Source: Campylobacter concisus (GTDB lineage Bacteria > Campylobacterota > Campylobacteria > Campylobacterales > Campylobacteraceae). From it: a DNA stretch of 64,000 nucleotides. Positions 37,935 through 46,719 of the stretch are shown here, piece by piece; the first letter of the stretch is position 1, and every line of letters starts with the position of its first letter. The notes under the pieces are model-generated. The model saw only the letters and a list, made by a program, of their open reading frames with translations. It did not search any database and was not told where the DNA came from. Made by a program: the position numbers and the translations under genes. The stretch covers positions 62,001 to 126,000 of the forward strand of contig NZ_CP012541.1 of NCBI RefSeq assembly GCF_001298465.1, read 5' to 3'.

Positions 37935-38855
37935 ATGCAACAAATAGCAGCAGTTATACAAAATTACGATAAAGCGTCAAGCTTTTCAGCTCAATTTATC
38001 ATTTTTGATGAAAATGGCGGTGATATAGGCTCACTAGACACTACAAAATTTTCTTGTAATGATATGAGCGATTCAATCGCACCAAAACACGCTCATGTTG
38101 GATTTGAAGAGGGGGTTTTCACAATTTGTGGCTATAAAGATTGTGAAATTTTTTATAGTGATTCATATTCAAAGCTTCCGGATGACTATGAGAGCGTCAT
38201 AAATTTGGGTGATGTCTTTAGGATAGGGGAGTTAAAATTTATATTTATAGACTCTTCTAGGATTGATGAATATATAGGAAAAGCCCATAAGATAATAGAA
38301 AATACGAAAAATTTTGACAAGCTTGATGATAAACGTTTTGAACCAGTTGGTAAAATTTCAAATGTTGATTTTAAAGAAGAGCCAAAGATAAACTCATTAA
38401 TAAATGAGAAAAAAGATATCACTTTAAATGAAAATGGGTACGATGCAGTTTTAAATTTAAATGAGATAGCTCAAAATTTTGATGAAGAAGAAAATACAAA
38501 TAATCAAAATATGCTTACTGCAAAAAGCATGGATGAGCTTTTGACAAAGATAGTTGAGAGTATAAAATTGCAACCAAATATGAGCCCTATAAGTGAGCAG
38601 ACTAGGACTTTAAATACAAAAGATATGGAAACAATCATGAAAACTCTTCCTCTTAGTGACTCAACAGAATTAATAAATGCGGTTTTGGTTAAGCTTATCT
38701 GCAAAGAGCTATATAGCCAAATGTATGATATAGTCGAGAATAACTCATTTTTTAAATATCTTTCAGGAGCCGTACTAAAAAGCACTAAGGAAGATAAGGA
38801 AGCGTTTAATTATCTATTACATAAAGCTATTCAAAGCTATATGTTAAAAAAGTAA
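37935..38855 (+). CDS. tagH: FHA-domain protein, TagH-like
   Basis: This 306-residue protein has an N-terminal forkhead-associated fold. The pattern DSIAPKHAHVGFEEGVFTIC corresponds to the S-x-x-H strand, and INLGDVFRIGELKFIFID completes the domain. The rest is helical. FHA proteins called TagH are found in several T6SS clusters, including C. jejuni, where they are thought to act as phosphopeptide adaptors. No PpkA kinase is in the window. Confidence 0.75.
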   Translation: MQQIAAVIQNYDKASSFSAQFIIFDENGGDIGSLDTTKFSCNDMSDSIAPKHAHVGFEEGVFTICGYKDCEIFYSDSYSKLPDDYESVINLGDVFRIGELKFIFIDSSRIDEYIGKAHKIIENTKNFDKLDDKRFEPVGKISNVDFKEEPKINSLINEKKDITLNENGYDAVLNLNEIAQNFDEEENTNNQNMLTAKSMDELLTKIVESIKLQPNMSPISEQTRTLNTKDMETIMKTLPLSDSTELINAVLVKLICKELYSQMYDIVENNSFFKYLSGAVLKSTKEDKEAFNYLLHKAIQSYMLKK

Positions 38856-38920
38856 TGTTTTTAATAAAACAGAAAGTAAATAAAAGATAGAATAATCCAA
38901 ACTTTTTAATAGGAGTAAAT

Positions 38921-39442
38921 ATGTCACAACCAGTGTATATTAAAGTGAAAGGTTCTACACAAGGACTTATTTCAAGTGGTGCTTCAACAGAAGCTAGTAT
39001 AGGTAATCGCTATCAGTCAGGTCACGAAGATGAGATCATGGCTCAAGAGGTTTCTCATATAGTAACAGTTCCAACTGATCCACAAAGTGGCCAACCATCA
39101 GGTCAAAGAGTTCATAAGCCATTTAGTTTTACTACATCACTAAATAAAGCTGTTCCACTTCTTTACAATGCTTTAACACAAGGTGAAAGACTTCCAGAGG
39201 TTGAGATATATTGGTATAGAACATCAACTAGTGGTGGTGCGGAGCATTTCTTTACTACAAAACTAGAAGATGCAACTATAACAGATATTACTCTAGTAAG
39301 TCCAAATGCTCAAGATAAGCTAAACAGCGACAAAACAGAGCTTTTCAAAGTTTCAATGAACTATAGAAAGATAGTTTGGGAACACGTAGCTGCAGGTACA
39401 AGCGGAAGCGATGACTGGAGAGAAGCTACTAAAAAAGCTTAA
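38921..39442 (+). CDS. hcp: T6SS inner-tube protein Hcp (TssD)
   Basis: This 173-residue protein reads MSQPVYIKVKGSTQGLIS, with SGHEDEIMAQEVSHIVTVP, HKPFSFTTSLNKAVPLLYNA and a late TELFKVSMNYRKIVWEHVA. All are diagnostic of Hcp. Hexamer rings stack to form the secreted tube. It has a strong TAGGAG site and its own gap of 65 bases, in which TAGAAT near 38,889 may be a -10, so it may be expressed at higher level. Confidence 0.96.
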   Translation: MSQPVYIKVKGSTQGLISSGASTEASIGNRYQSGHEDEIMAQEVSHIVTVPTDPQSGQPSGQRVHKPFSFTTSLNKAVPLLYNALTQGERLPEVEIYWYRTSTSGGAEHFFTTKLEDATITDITLVSPNAQDKLNSDKTELFKVSMNYRKIVWEHVAAGTSGSDDWREATKKA

Positions 39443-39448
39443 AACTAA

Positions 39449-39467
39449 CCTAGGGTTTACCCCTAGG
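39449..39467 (+). terminator. Hairpin after hcp
   Basis: CCTAGGG and CCCTAGG form a seven-base stem with loop TTTAC directly after hcp. No T-run follows, so it may protect the hcp message or terminate only partly. A second palindrome, CTTCTAG with CTAGAAG, follows at about 39,482-39,495. Confidence 0.45.
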
Positions 39468-39555
39468 GTTAATAAAATCATCTTCTAGCTAGAAGGACAC
39501 AGATGAGCCCTTTTTATCTTTATCTTTTAAATTAACATGATATGTGAAATGCGAT

Positions 39556-40095
39556 ATGAAACACCTAGTCATAATCATATTTCTCATAGCATCTTTATAT
39601 TCATACGAAGTAAATTGTTTAAATATGTTTGCTGTGATCTTTGATAAAAATACGACCGATGATAATACTGCTAAATGTATAGAATATTACATAGATGAGC
39701 TTGGGTGTGATGCTAATATAGTCCCAAGTTTCACTAATGATGGCTCCAATTTACTAGATGCTGCTTATGAAAATAATAAGACTAAAACGTTTGACTTACT
39801 TTTGAATAAAGATATTACGCCAGATAAATGGCTAACTGCAATTATAGCAACAGAATTCCTAGTCTTTTTTAGAGAAAATAGCGATGGCATAAAAGACAAA
39901 AAAGCAAGCCCTGAGCTATTAGAATTTATAAAAACACCAAAATATAAAGAATTTAAAGAGGAAAAATTTAAATTAATCAAAAAACTATTAGATCATGGGC
40001 AAGATCCTTATTATTATGGTTATTTGAGAGTTATATTAAAGATAGTAGGAGATGAAAAAGATTTAGATAAGCTTTTGGAAAGTGAGAAAAGATGA
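39556..40095 (+). CDS. Exported ankyrin-like protein in the hcp-vgrG gap
   Basis: This protein of about 179 residues starts at the ATG at 39,556, giving a signal peptide (MKHLVIIIFLIASLYSYEVN); a GTG at 39,544 is possible. Helical pairs such as NLLDAAYENNKTKTFDLLL and FKLIKKLLDHGQDP resemble degenerate ankyrin repeats. Four cysteines are present. It overlaps the next gene by four bases (ATGA). Periplasmic proteins of this sort next to vgrG are often immunity proteins for a T6SS effector, but I see no clear effector beside it. Confidence 0.55.
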   Translation: MKHLVIIIFLIASLYSYEVNCLNMFAVIFDKNTTDDNTAKCIEYYIDELGCDANIVPSFTNDGSNLLDAAYENNKTKTFDLLLNKDITPDKWLTAIIATEFLVFFRENSDGIKDKKASPELLEFIKTPKYKEFKEEKFKLIKKLLDHGQDPYYYGYLRVILKIVGDEKDLDKLLESEKR

Positions 40096-40445
40096 TGGAT
40101 TTTTTTAACACTAGCAAAAAGAAACTTGATATAAAACATGATAATACAGAATTAAAAAATTTTAATGAAGAAAATAATAAATTTACTAACTCACAAAATG
40201 CTATTGATACCTTTACTTATCCTTTCTCAAAAATACCAATTATTGGAGAGGTTTTTAAAGGAAATGCAGATGCCGCCAAAAATTATATAGATAAAGATGC
40301 CAATCTTAAAGAAAAAATAAATAAAGAAGCTGAACGTGGTGGAATAGAAGAAGAAGTTAATAGATTTTATAATATCAAAGAACCAGAAAAGAAATACTTT
40401 AAAAAACTTAGAGAAGAAGAAAACGAAAAAAGATTGAAAGAGTAA
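40092..40445 (+). CDS. Hypothetical protein between hcp and vgrG
   Basis: This 117-residue charged protein has no signal peptide. It has an Asn/Lys-rich N-terminus, a short hydrophobic segment (FTYPFSKIPIIGEVFKG, about 42-58) and a Lys/Glu helical tail. It is coupled to the ankyrin-like gene and sits three bases before vgrG. It might be the end of a lost effector, an adaptor or a small effector. I do not recognise the family. Confidence 0.5.
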   Translation: MMDFFNTSKKKLDIKHDNTELKNFNEENNKFTNSQNAIDTFTYPFSKIPIIGEVFKGNADAAKNYIDKDANLKEKINKEAERGGIEEEVNRFYNIKEPEKKYFKKLREEENEKRLKE

Positions 40446-40448
40446 CAA

Positions 40449-42953
40449 ATGGACAAAAATTTAACATCACCAACATCATCACTAACTAAGCCTGTCATGC
40501 TAGCATCCGGTAACTCAGTGGCAACAGACGGCTTTGTGGACTACGGCGTATCTAGCGATACTTTCTCGACTCTTCAGATAGCAAACGAGTCAAACGATAA
40601 ATTTATCGTTACACGTGCAGATATTTATGAAAATTTAGAAAGTATATTTAGCATAGAGTGCTTTGCTTATATAAATTTGGTGAAAAACCCACTTTATGAA
40701 AATTTAGACACCATCTACAATAACGATAAAAGTTACTCAAGCATATATAAATATCTTGATAAAAGTATAAAGCTAAGCATAAAAAGGCCGTCTTCAACAA
40801 ATAAAAATATCGTTCCAGATGGTAGCTCAAACGATATGCACTTTAGCGGAATAGTAAGCGATGTAGAGTATCTTGGCGTAGACGATGAGACTAGTACAAA
40901 TATAGATAAAAAATACTTCTTTAAATTCAAGCTAACTTCGCCACTATATAGACTAAGCATAAATAGAGCAAATAGAATTTATACAGACCAGAGCATTTTA
41001 GAAGTAGTAAAAGATATTTTAGCTTTTAATAAACAAAGACTAACCAAAGAGCTAGACTTCTCAAATATCAAAAATAACTACAACAAAAGAGAATTTATAG
41101 CCCAGTACAATGAAAGCGACCTAGCCTTTATAACAAGACTTTGCCATGATAGTGGTATATATTTTTATGAAGATAATGAAAAAATTTATTTTCATGATAC
41201 ATTTATACTAGCTTATAGCAATCAAAATGAAAATTTTACTTCAAGCGATACAAGCAGTGGCAAGGAAGCTAGAAAAGTAAGCTTTAATGTAAATTTGAAT
41301 AATAATCTAGCAACCGAACACATAAATAAAATAACAAAGAGCGAGACGCTAAAAGCAAATAGCTTTACGCACTCTTTTCAAAATACAGCTTATCCAAATG
41401 TGTTGGAGAGTAAAAATGAAAAGATATTTGACGAGCAGGTAAATATCTATGATAAGCATATAAATTTGGACGAGTATTCATTTAGTGATACTAGCTTGCT
41501 TGAAGTTAGCACCTACCTTAAGAAACTAAGAAGCGATATGCTTTTAAAAGAATTTACCGCTAGCTCAAATGTATTTGCATTAAGTTTAAATGACAATATC
41601 TCGGTAGCTATTGATGCTAGCAAGGGCGAATATGAGTTTAAAATAATAGCTTTAAAGCATACTTATATTGATGAGAGCGTTTTAGAAAATACTTTAAATT
41701 TAGGCGATAATGTCCCATTTAAAGATAAAAAATTTATAAGCTCATACACAAATGAGATAAGCATCATTCCAAGTAGTGTGAAATTTGTCCCAAGCTACAA
41801 ACAAAAACCAAAAGCACCAGACATCACGCTAGGTCTTGTAGTCGGTCAAGATGGGCTAAACAGCCAAAATAACACGATCCATACTGATAGCTATGGTAGG
41901 GTAAAGGTGAGGTTAAATGCTTTTAGCACACAAGAGATAATCGATAAAGACGACGCTATCAACGCAAGCTATCACAAGAGTGCTTATCTAAGAGTGATAA
42001 CGCCTATTGCTAGCAATAGCTCAGGCTTTTTTGCCATACCAAGGATCGGCGATGAGGTTATCATCTCGTTTTTACAAAATGACATAGATAACCCAGTAGT
42101 AAGCGGTAGCCTATATAATGCCTCAAATACGCCACTTGTAAATGTGGATAGCAACTATCACCAAACATCTCTTAGCTCAAAGACAATTGGCGCAAATGAG
42201 ACCGGTATAAACGAGATTACTTTATCAAATTTAAAAAATAAAGAACAAATTTATGTAAAAGCAGAAAAGGACTATGACGAGCTTGTAAATAACGACTTTT
42301 CTCAAACAATACTAAATGATAAAAGCTCACAGGTGCATGGAAGTTATACTGAGCGAGTAAAAAAAGCCCACATTCAGACGATAGATCTAGCAAAAAATGT
42401 AAATGTGGGAGCTGAATATCTAACAACAGTCGGACTTTCAAAAGATACAGTAGTGGGCGTCTCAAATACGCTAAATGTAGCTGTTGATAACAATACAAGA
42501 GTAGGTCAAGATAGTCATGAATTTGTAGGACATGATAAATTTGTAGAAGTAAAATCAAATCTTAATACGACTATACATAATGATGAGATGAAAGAGGTAA
42601 AAGGCACAAAAGAGCAAAATATAGATGGTGGTTATAAGCTAAATTCACAAAAAGGCATAAATGAATTTAGTAACGAGCATATTGTGCTTCAGGCAAATAG
42701 CTACATTGATATAAATGCTAAGTCAAATTTCACAACAAAAACAGCTGCCCAGCACACAGAGATTGCTGATTCAAAATTTAGCAATATAGAGACGACTTAT
42801 GAGGTAAATGCCAAAGATAAGATAATCCATCAAGTAGGTAGCACAAAAGTAACGATAGAAGGATCAAGCGTCGTGATAGAAGTAGCTGGCGTAAAGGCGA
42901 TATTTGATAGTAGAGGGCTAAGAGTTATTGGTGGAGATATAAAGGCTTTATAA
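40449..42953 (+). CDS. vgrG: T6SS spike protein VgrG (TssI)
   Basis: This 834-residue protein has the gp27-like N-terminal part (SVLENTLNLGDNVPF later), the FIAQYNESDLAFITRLCHD motif, an OB-fold (GRVKVRLNAF, YLRVITPIASNSSGFFAIP, GDEVIISFLQNDIDNPVV) and a C-terminal gp5-like beta prism rich in short repeats (HVSYTERV-type, YKLNSQKG). It ends with KVTIEGSSVVIEVAG. No C-terminal effector domain is present, so cargo would bind separately. No PAAR gene is visible nearby. Confidence 0.94.
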   Translation: MDKNLTSPTSSLTKPVMLASGNSVATDGFVDYGVSSDTFSTLQIANESNDKFIVTRADIYENLESIFSIECFAYINLVKNPLYENLDTIYNNDKSYSSIYKYLDKSIKLSIKRPSSTNKNIVPDGSSNDMHFSGIVSDVEYLGVDDETSTNIDKKYFFKFKLTSPLYRLSINRANRIYTDQSILEVVKDILAFNKQRLTKELDFSNIKNNYNKREFIAQYNESDLAFITRLCHDSGIYFYEDNEKIYFHDTFILAYSNQNENFTSSDTSSGKEARKVSFNVNLNNNLATEHINKITKSETLKANSFTHSFQNTAYPNVLESKNEKIFDEQVNIYDKHINLDEYSFSDTSLLEVSTYLKKLRSDMLLKEFTASSNVFALSLNDNISVAIDASKGEYEFKIIALKHTYIDESVLENTLNLGDNVPFKDKKFISSYTNEISIIPSSVKFVPSYKQKPKAPDITLGLVVGQDGLNSQNNTIHTDSYGRVKVRLNAFSTQEIIDKDDAINASYHKSAYLRVITPIASNSSGFFAIPRIGDEVIISFLQNDIDNPVVSGSLYNASNTPLVNVDSNYHQTSLSSKTIGANETGINEITLSNLKNKEQIYVKAEKDYDELVNNDFSQTILNDKSSQVHGSYTERVKKAHIQTIDLAKNVNVGAEYLTTVGLSKDTVVGVSNTLNVAVDNNTRVGQDSHEFVGHDKFVEVKSNLNTTIHNDEMKEVKGTKEQNIDGGYKLNSQKGINEFSNEHIVLQANSYIDINAKSNFTTKTAAQHTEIADSKFSNIETTYEVNAKDKIIHQVGSTKVTIEGSSVVIEVAGVKAIFDSRGLRVIGGDIKAL

Positions 42954-42960
42954 GATCATA

Positions 42961-42997
42961 TTTAAAGACTTACTTTCCATTTTAGTAGGTCTTTAAA
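42961..42997 (+). terminator. Terminator after vgrG
   Basis: TTTAAAGACTTACT (42,961-42,974) pairs with AGTAGGTCTTTAAA (42,984-42,997) with one G-T pair. TTTTTAAATAAAAT follows. It ends the T6SS cluster. Confidence 0.75.
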
Positions 42998-43104
42998 TTT
43001 TTAAATAAAATCAATCTCTACTAAAACTAATGCTAAGAATTTTAAAAGCAAAGGCTAAATTTTAGGGCTACGATAAAAGATAGTCACACAAATTTTTCAA
43101 CTCT

Positions 43105-43120
43105 GTACCCCAGTACAATA
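43105..43120 (+). promoter_or_regulatory. GTAC box upstream of the first retention-module gene
   Basis: GTACCCCAGTACAATA is a direct match to the sites at 46,140 and 58,033 except for the central bases. GTAC is repeated with a four-base spacer. The TATAAT at 43,142-43,147 is a plausible -10, so the box sits around position -40, suitable for an activator. Confidence 0.55.
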
Positions 43121-43684
43121 GACAAGCCTTTCTAAAATTTATATAATTCATTCAAAATTTCAAATAATATAACAATAAGGAGAATATGATGGCTAAAGAA
43201 GCCGGAGTAGTTAAAAGCGTAAACGGAGGAATAGCAAGAGCACTTAATGACTTAACAGGAGAGGTAAGACAATTAAGTGTAGGAGATATTGTATACCAAG
43301 GTGAAAAGATAGTTACAGATAGTTCTAACTCTAAAGTAACAATAACTCAAACTGATGGTAAAGAAATAACTCTAATAGGTAAAGATACTATAACTCTAGA
43401 TCAAGATACTAATAGTAATCAAACAGTAGCTGATATCTCAGCTCTACAAAAAGCAATCTTAAATGGAACAGACTTAAATGCTCTAGAAGAAACTGCTGCA
43501 GGTGGTCCACAAGCAGGTGGTAATGGTGGAGATGGCGTAAGCTTATCTTCTACTAGCTTTGCAGAAGGAGGCCACATTAGTAACATCAATGCTAATGTAG
43601 GAAGCATAGATGCTTTATCTCTAGCAGCAGGTGGAGATAATAGCTTTGGTGTAAGTGGTGGAAGTGCTGTTGGAGCTGGGGCTG
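43112..43684 (+). repeat. 573-base direct repeat, copy A
   Basis: Bases 43,112-43,684 are identical, as far as I can compare line by line, to 46,147-46,719. The repeat covers part of the GTAC box, the promoter, the ribosome site and about 166 codons. Identity stops abruptly at the GCTG / A-or-G position in both copies. Confidence 0.9.
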
Positions 43685-45834
43685 AAGCAACAGGACCTGC
43701 TTTACCAGCAGGAAGTATAAAAATTCCTTTATCAGCATATGTAGGAGAAAGCACATCTTCTGCGCTCTTAGACTCATTTGCCTCTTCTATACCTAATGGA
43801 TATCACGTATATAGACATACCGACGGTAGAGATTATCTAGCTCCTAACGATCCTACCGCTCCTAGTGCATTTGATTATAAAGAAGGCTGGTATGTAAGTA
43901 AAGACGGTAACCTTGCTATTGGTCAAGATAATGCTAAAGACCTAGCGGTAACTAGCACAGCAAAAGCTTCAAACTATCCGGATGACGGATCGGTAGCTAA
44001 GATAGTAGGTCCTAATCCAAGTTTAAAAGTGTTTGGATCGGATAACATAGATAAAATAACAGTAGACAATGCAAAAATAGAATCTGTATATGGAGGAGTT
44101 GGAAACGATAATGTCAATCTTCAAAACGGTGCAGAGACAGTAGAAATTTTTGGTGGTTCTGGAAATGATGGTATAACCGTAAATAATTCTACGGTAAGTG
44201 GACGAGCTATCAAGAATGATGAAGGAAGGATAATTAGATACGAAGCTATCAAAGGCGGTGATGGCGTAGATACAATCTCTATACAAAATGAATCCAAGGT
44301 AAGAGGTAATATATATGGCAATGCCGGACAAGATAATATATCCTTAGAAGGCGGAGCGAAAGTATATGGAGCAATATATGGCGACACCAAAACTATGAAC
44401 GATATATACGAAAAGCAGGTAAATCCGGCTTTAGATATAGTAGATAGCGGTGCCGATATCGATACTATAACTTTAAGCGGTGCGGGAACCAGTGCGAAGC
44501 ATATATTTGCCGGAGACGGCGATGATAAGATCGTGGTAAAAGATGGCGCAAAAGTAACAGGAGAAGTAAGGGGCGACGAAGGCGATGATAAAATAACCGT
44601 ATCTGACAACCAAACATACGTTAGCGCCATAAATGGTAGAGGTGGCGACGATACTATCCTAGTAGAAAATGGCGCAAACGTAGACGGTATAGTCGGAAGA
44701 TGGGGTAATGATAGTATAACTGTAACCGGAAAGGGTACTACGGTAAAAGAATATATTCACGGCGACGACGGTAACGATACGATTAAAGTTTTGGACGGTG
44801 CCGTCGTTAAGGGTGATATTGAAGGTAATGCTGGTAACGATATTATAGAAATCGACGGAGGAGCTAATAAAGAAGGTTTTGTCGGTGGTAAAATTATTAG
44901 TGGAGATGGCGACGATACTGTTACAATAAGAAATATGAATCTAAACAAAGTCGACAATGACTACAATAAAAACGTCAAGGTCGATACTGGAACTGGCAAC
45001 GATACCGTAAATTTATATAACGTTACTGTAAACGATACTAATATCTGGACGAAAGAGGGTAACGATACTGTAAATGCTACCGATACTACATTTAAAACGA
45101 CAAGCGCAATACAAGGAACCGGAATAGGAACCGGAAGCGGTAATGATGTTGTAAATATAAATTCAGGGTCTAATTTCGAAAGCGGTACGCATATAAGTGC
45201 AGGCGAAGGTAATGATATTATCAATATAAATTCTGGAGCCAATTTAAACGGCGGTCACGTTTATGGATATGCAGGAAACGATACTATAAATATAAATTCT
45301 GGAGCTACTTTGACGAACTCTTCGGTTCGAGGCAATGAGGGCAATGATACTATAAGCATAAGTGGTGGAGCTACTATAAATAATTCAGGTAGCATAGCTA
45401 TAAACGGAGATGAGGGCAATAATACTTTAGTTTTGAAGAACGGAGCTTCTGCTGGATTTAATAACTTAAATTTTGAAAACAAAGTATCTATAACTCATAC
45501 AGATGGAGACGTAAATATAACCAATATGGAAGGCGATCAAACTGTGGATCTATCCCAGTTATCTGCTATAACGGATAAAAATGTAAAATCGGTAGATATG
45601 ACGAGTATAAACGGCGCAAAACTAAATATTACTGCACAAGATGTGCTAGATATCAATAAAACTACCGGCGATACTCTTACCATAAGAGGCGGTAGCGATG
45701 ATACTATCCATAAGACCGATGAGTCTATATGGCAAAATAAAGGCGATAGAACGTATTCTACAACAGTTACAAACAACGAAACGACACATACTGTAACGAT
45801 CAAAATAGAAGATAGCATTACGCACGATTTATAA
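43189..45834 (+). CDS. Large secreted protein with LapA-like retention module and RTX-like solenoid
   Basis: The 881-residue product is read from the second of two adjacent ATGs, which has AAGGAG six bases upstream and matches the start of the protein at 58,103. Residues 1-90 form a retention module (GVVKSVNGGIARAL, VYQGEKIVTDSSNSKVTITQ) that in LapA-type adhesins keeps the protein in the outer-membrane pore. A TAAGG dialanine site follows near residue 103, where LapG-type proteases cut. From about residue 280 there are solenoid units of about 31 residues (GGDDTILVENGANVDG, GDDGNDTIKVLDGAVVKG) resembling weak RTX repeats. The short C-terminal tail could be the type I secretion signal. No type I exporter is nearby. 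Confidence 0.8.
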   Translation: MAKEAGVVKSVNGGIARALNDLTGEVRQLSVGDIVYQGEKIVTDSSNSKVTITQTDGKEITLIGKDTITLDQDTNSNQTVADISALQKAILNGTDLNALEETAAGGPQAGGNGGDGVSLSSTSFAEGGHISNINANVGSIDALSLAAGGDNSFGVSGGSAVGAGAEATGPALPAGSIKIPLSAYVGESTSSALLDSFASSIPNGYHVYRHTDGRDYLAPNDPTAPSAFDYKEGWYVSKDGNLAIGQDNAKDLAVTSTAKASNYPDDGSVAKIVGPNPSLKVFGSDNIDKITVDNAKIESVYGGVGNDNVNLQNGAETVEIFGGSGNDGITVNNSTVSGRAIKNDEGRIIRYEAIKGGDGVDTISIQNESKVRGNIYGNAGQDNISLEGGAKVYGAIYGDTKTMNDIYEKQVNPALDIVDSGADIDTITLSGAGTSAKHIFAGDGDDKIVVKDGAKVTGEVRGDEGDDKITVSDNQTYVSAINGRGGDDTILVENGANVDGIVGRWGNDSITVTGKGTTVKEYIHGDDGNDTIKVLDGAVVKGDIEGNAGNDIIEIDGGANKEGFVGGKIISGDGDDTVTIRNMNLNKVDNDYNKNVKVDTGTGNDTVNLYNVTVNDTNIWTKEGNDTVNATDTTFKTTSAIQGTGIGTGSGNDVVNINSGSNFESGTHISAGEGNDIININSGANLNGGHVYGYAGNDTININSGATLTNSSVRGNEGNDTISISGGATINNSGSIAINGDEGNNTLVLKNGASAGFNNLNFENKVSITHTDGDVNITNMEGDQTVDLSQLSAITDKNVKSVDMTSINGAKLNITAQDVLDINKTTGDTLTIRGGSDDTIHKTDESIWQNKGDRTYSTTVTNNETTHTVTIKIEDSITHDL

Positions 45835-45843
45835 CCTATTAAT

Positions 45844-45868
45844 AAAACCCAAGAATTTCTTGGGTTTT
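45844..45868 (+). terminator. Terminator after the first retention-module gene
   Basis: AAAACCCAAG and CTTGGGTTTT form a perfect ten-base stem with a five-base loop, 10 bases after the stop. The descending arm ends in TTTT. Confidence 0.85.
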
Positions 45869-46139
45869 ACTCCAAATAAAATTACCACAGTTTTTAATCT
45901 TGTATTATTCTGGCAACTGTTCTAATTTTTGGCTTTAACAACTAGTTAACGTAGCAATAAAACAAGTTAGATAGTGTAGAGAGTAGCAAAAATAAGTAAC
46001 CAATGTGGAATATGTAACGATATTATCGACTTCAATAATGTTAAAAATTTTTGAGGGATTAAGTTGAGTGATCATGTTAATATAAACGAAAACGCAGTCA
46101 ATAATAATGTTGAGCTTAATTTATAGGTTAGTCTCTATC
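45869..46139. other. Intergenic region between the two retention-module genes
   Basis: No substantial gene. A 20-codon frame starts with TTG at about 46,063 behind GAGGG (MSDHVNINENAVNNN...). It might be a peptide or a relic of another member, but I cannot support it further. The rest is AT-rich sequence without clear structure. Confidence 0.35.
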
Positions 46140-46155
46140 GTACCATAGTACAATA
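46140..46155 (+). promoter_or_regulatory. GTAC box upstream of the second retention-module gene
   Basis: GTACCATAGTACAATA is identical to the site at 58,033 and differs from the one at 43,105 only in two central bases. Its distance to the -10 (TATAAT at 46,177) is the same as in the first gene. Confidence 0.55.
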
Positions 46156-46719
46156 GACAAGCCTTTCTAAAATTTATATAATTCATTCAAAATTTCAAAT
46201 AATATAACAATAAGGAGAATATGATGGCTAAAGAAGCCGGAGTAGTTAAAAGCGTAAACGGAGGAATAGCAAGAGCACTTAATGACTTAACAGGAGAGGT
46301 AAGACAATTAAGTGTAGGAGATATTGTATACCAAGGTGAAAAGATAGTTACAGATAGTTCTAACTCTAAAGTAACAATAACTCAAACTGATGGTAAAGAA
46401 ATAACTCTAATAGGTAAAGATACTATAACTCTAGATCAAGATACTAATAGTAATCAAACAGTAGCTGATATCTCAGCTCTACAAAAAGCAATCTTAAATG
46501 GAACAGACTTAAATGCTCTAGAAGAAACTGCTGCAGGTGGTCCACAAGCAGGTGGTAATGGTGGAGATGGCGTAAGCTTATCTTCTACTAGCTTTGCAGA
46601 AGGAGGCCACATTAGTAACATCAATGCTAATGTAGGAAGCATAGATGCTTTATCTCTAGCAGCAGGTGGAGATAATAGCTTTGGTGTAAGTGGTGGAAGT
46701 GCTGTTGGAGCTGGGGCTG
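46147..46719 (+). repeat. 573-base direct repeat, copy B
   Basis: This is the second copy of the repeat at 43,112-43,684. The offset is exactly 3035 bases throughout, so there are no insertions or deletions between the copies. Confidence 0.9.
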
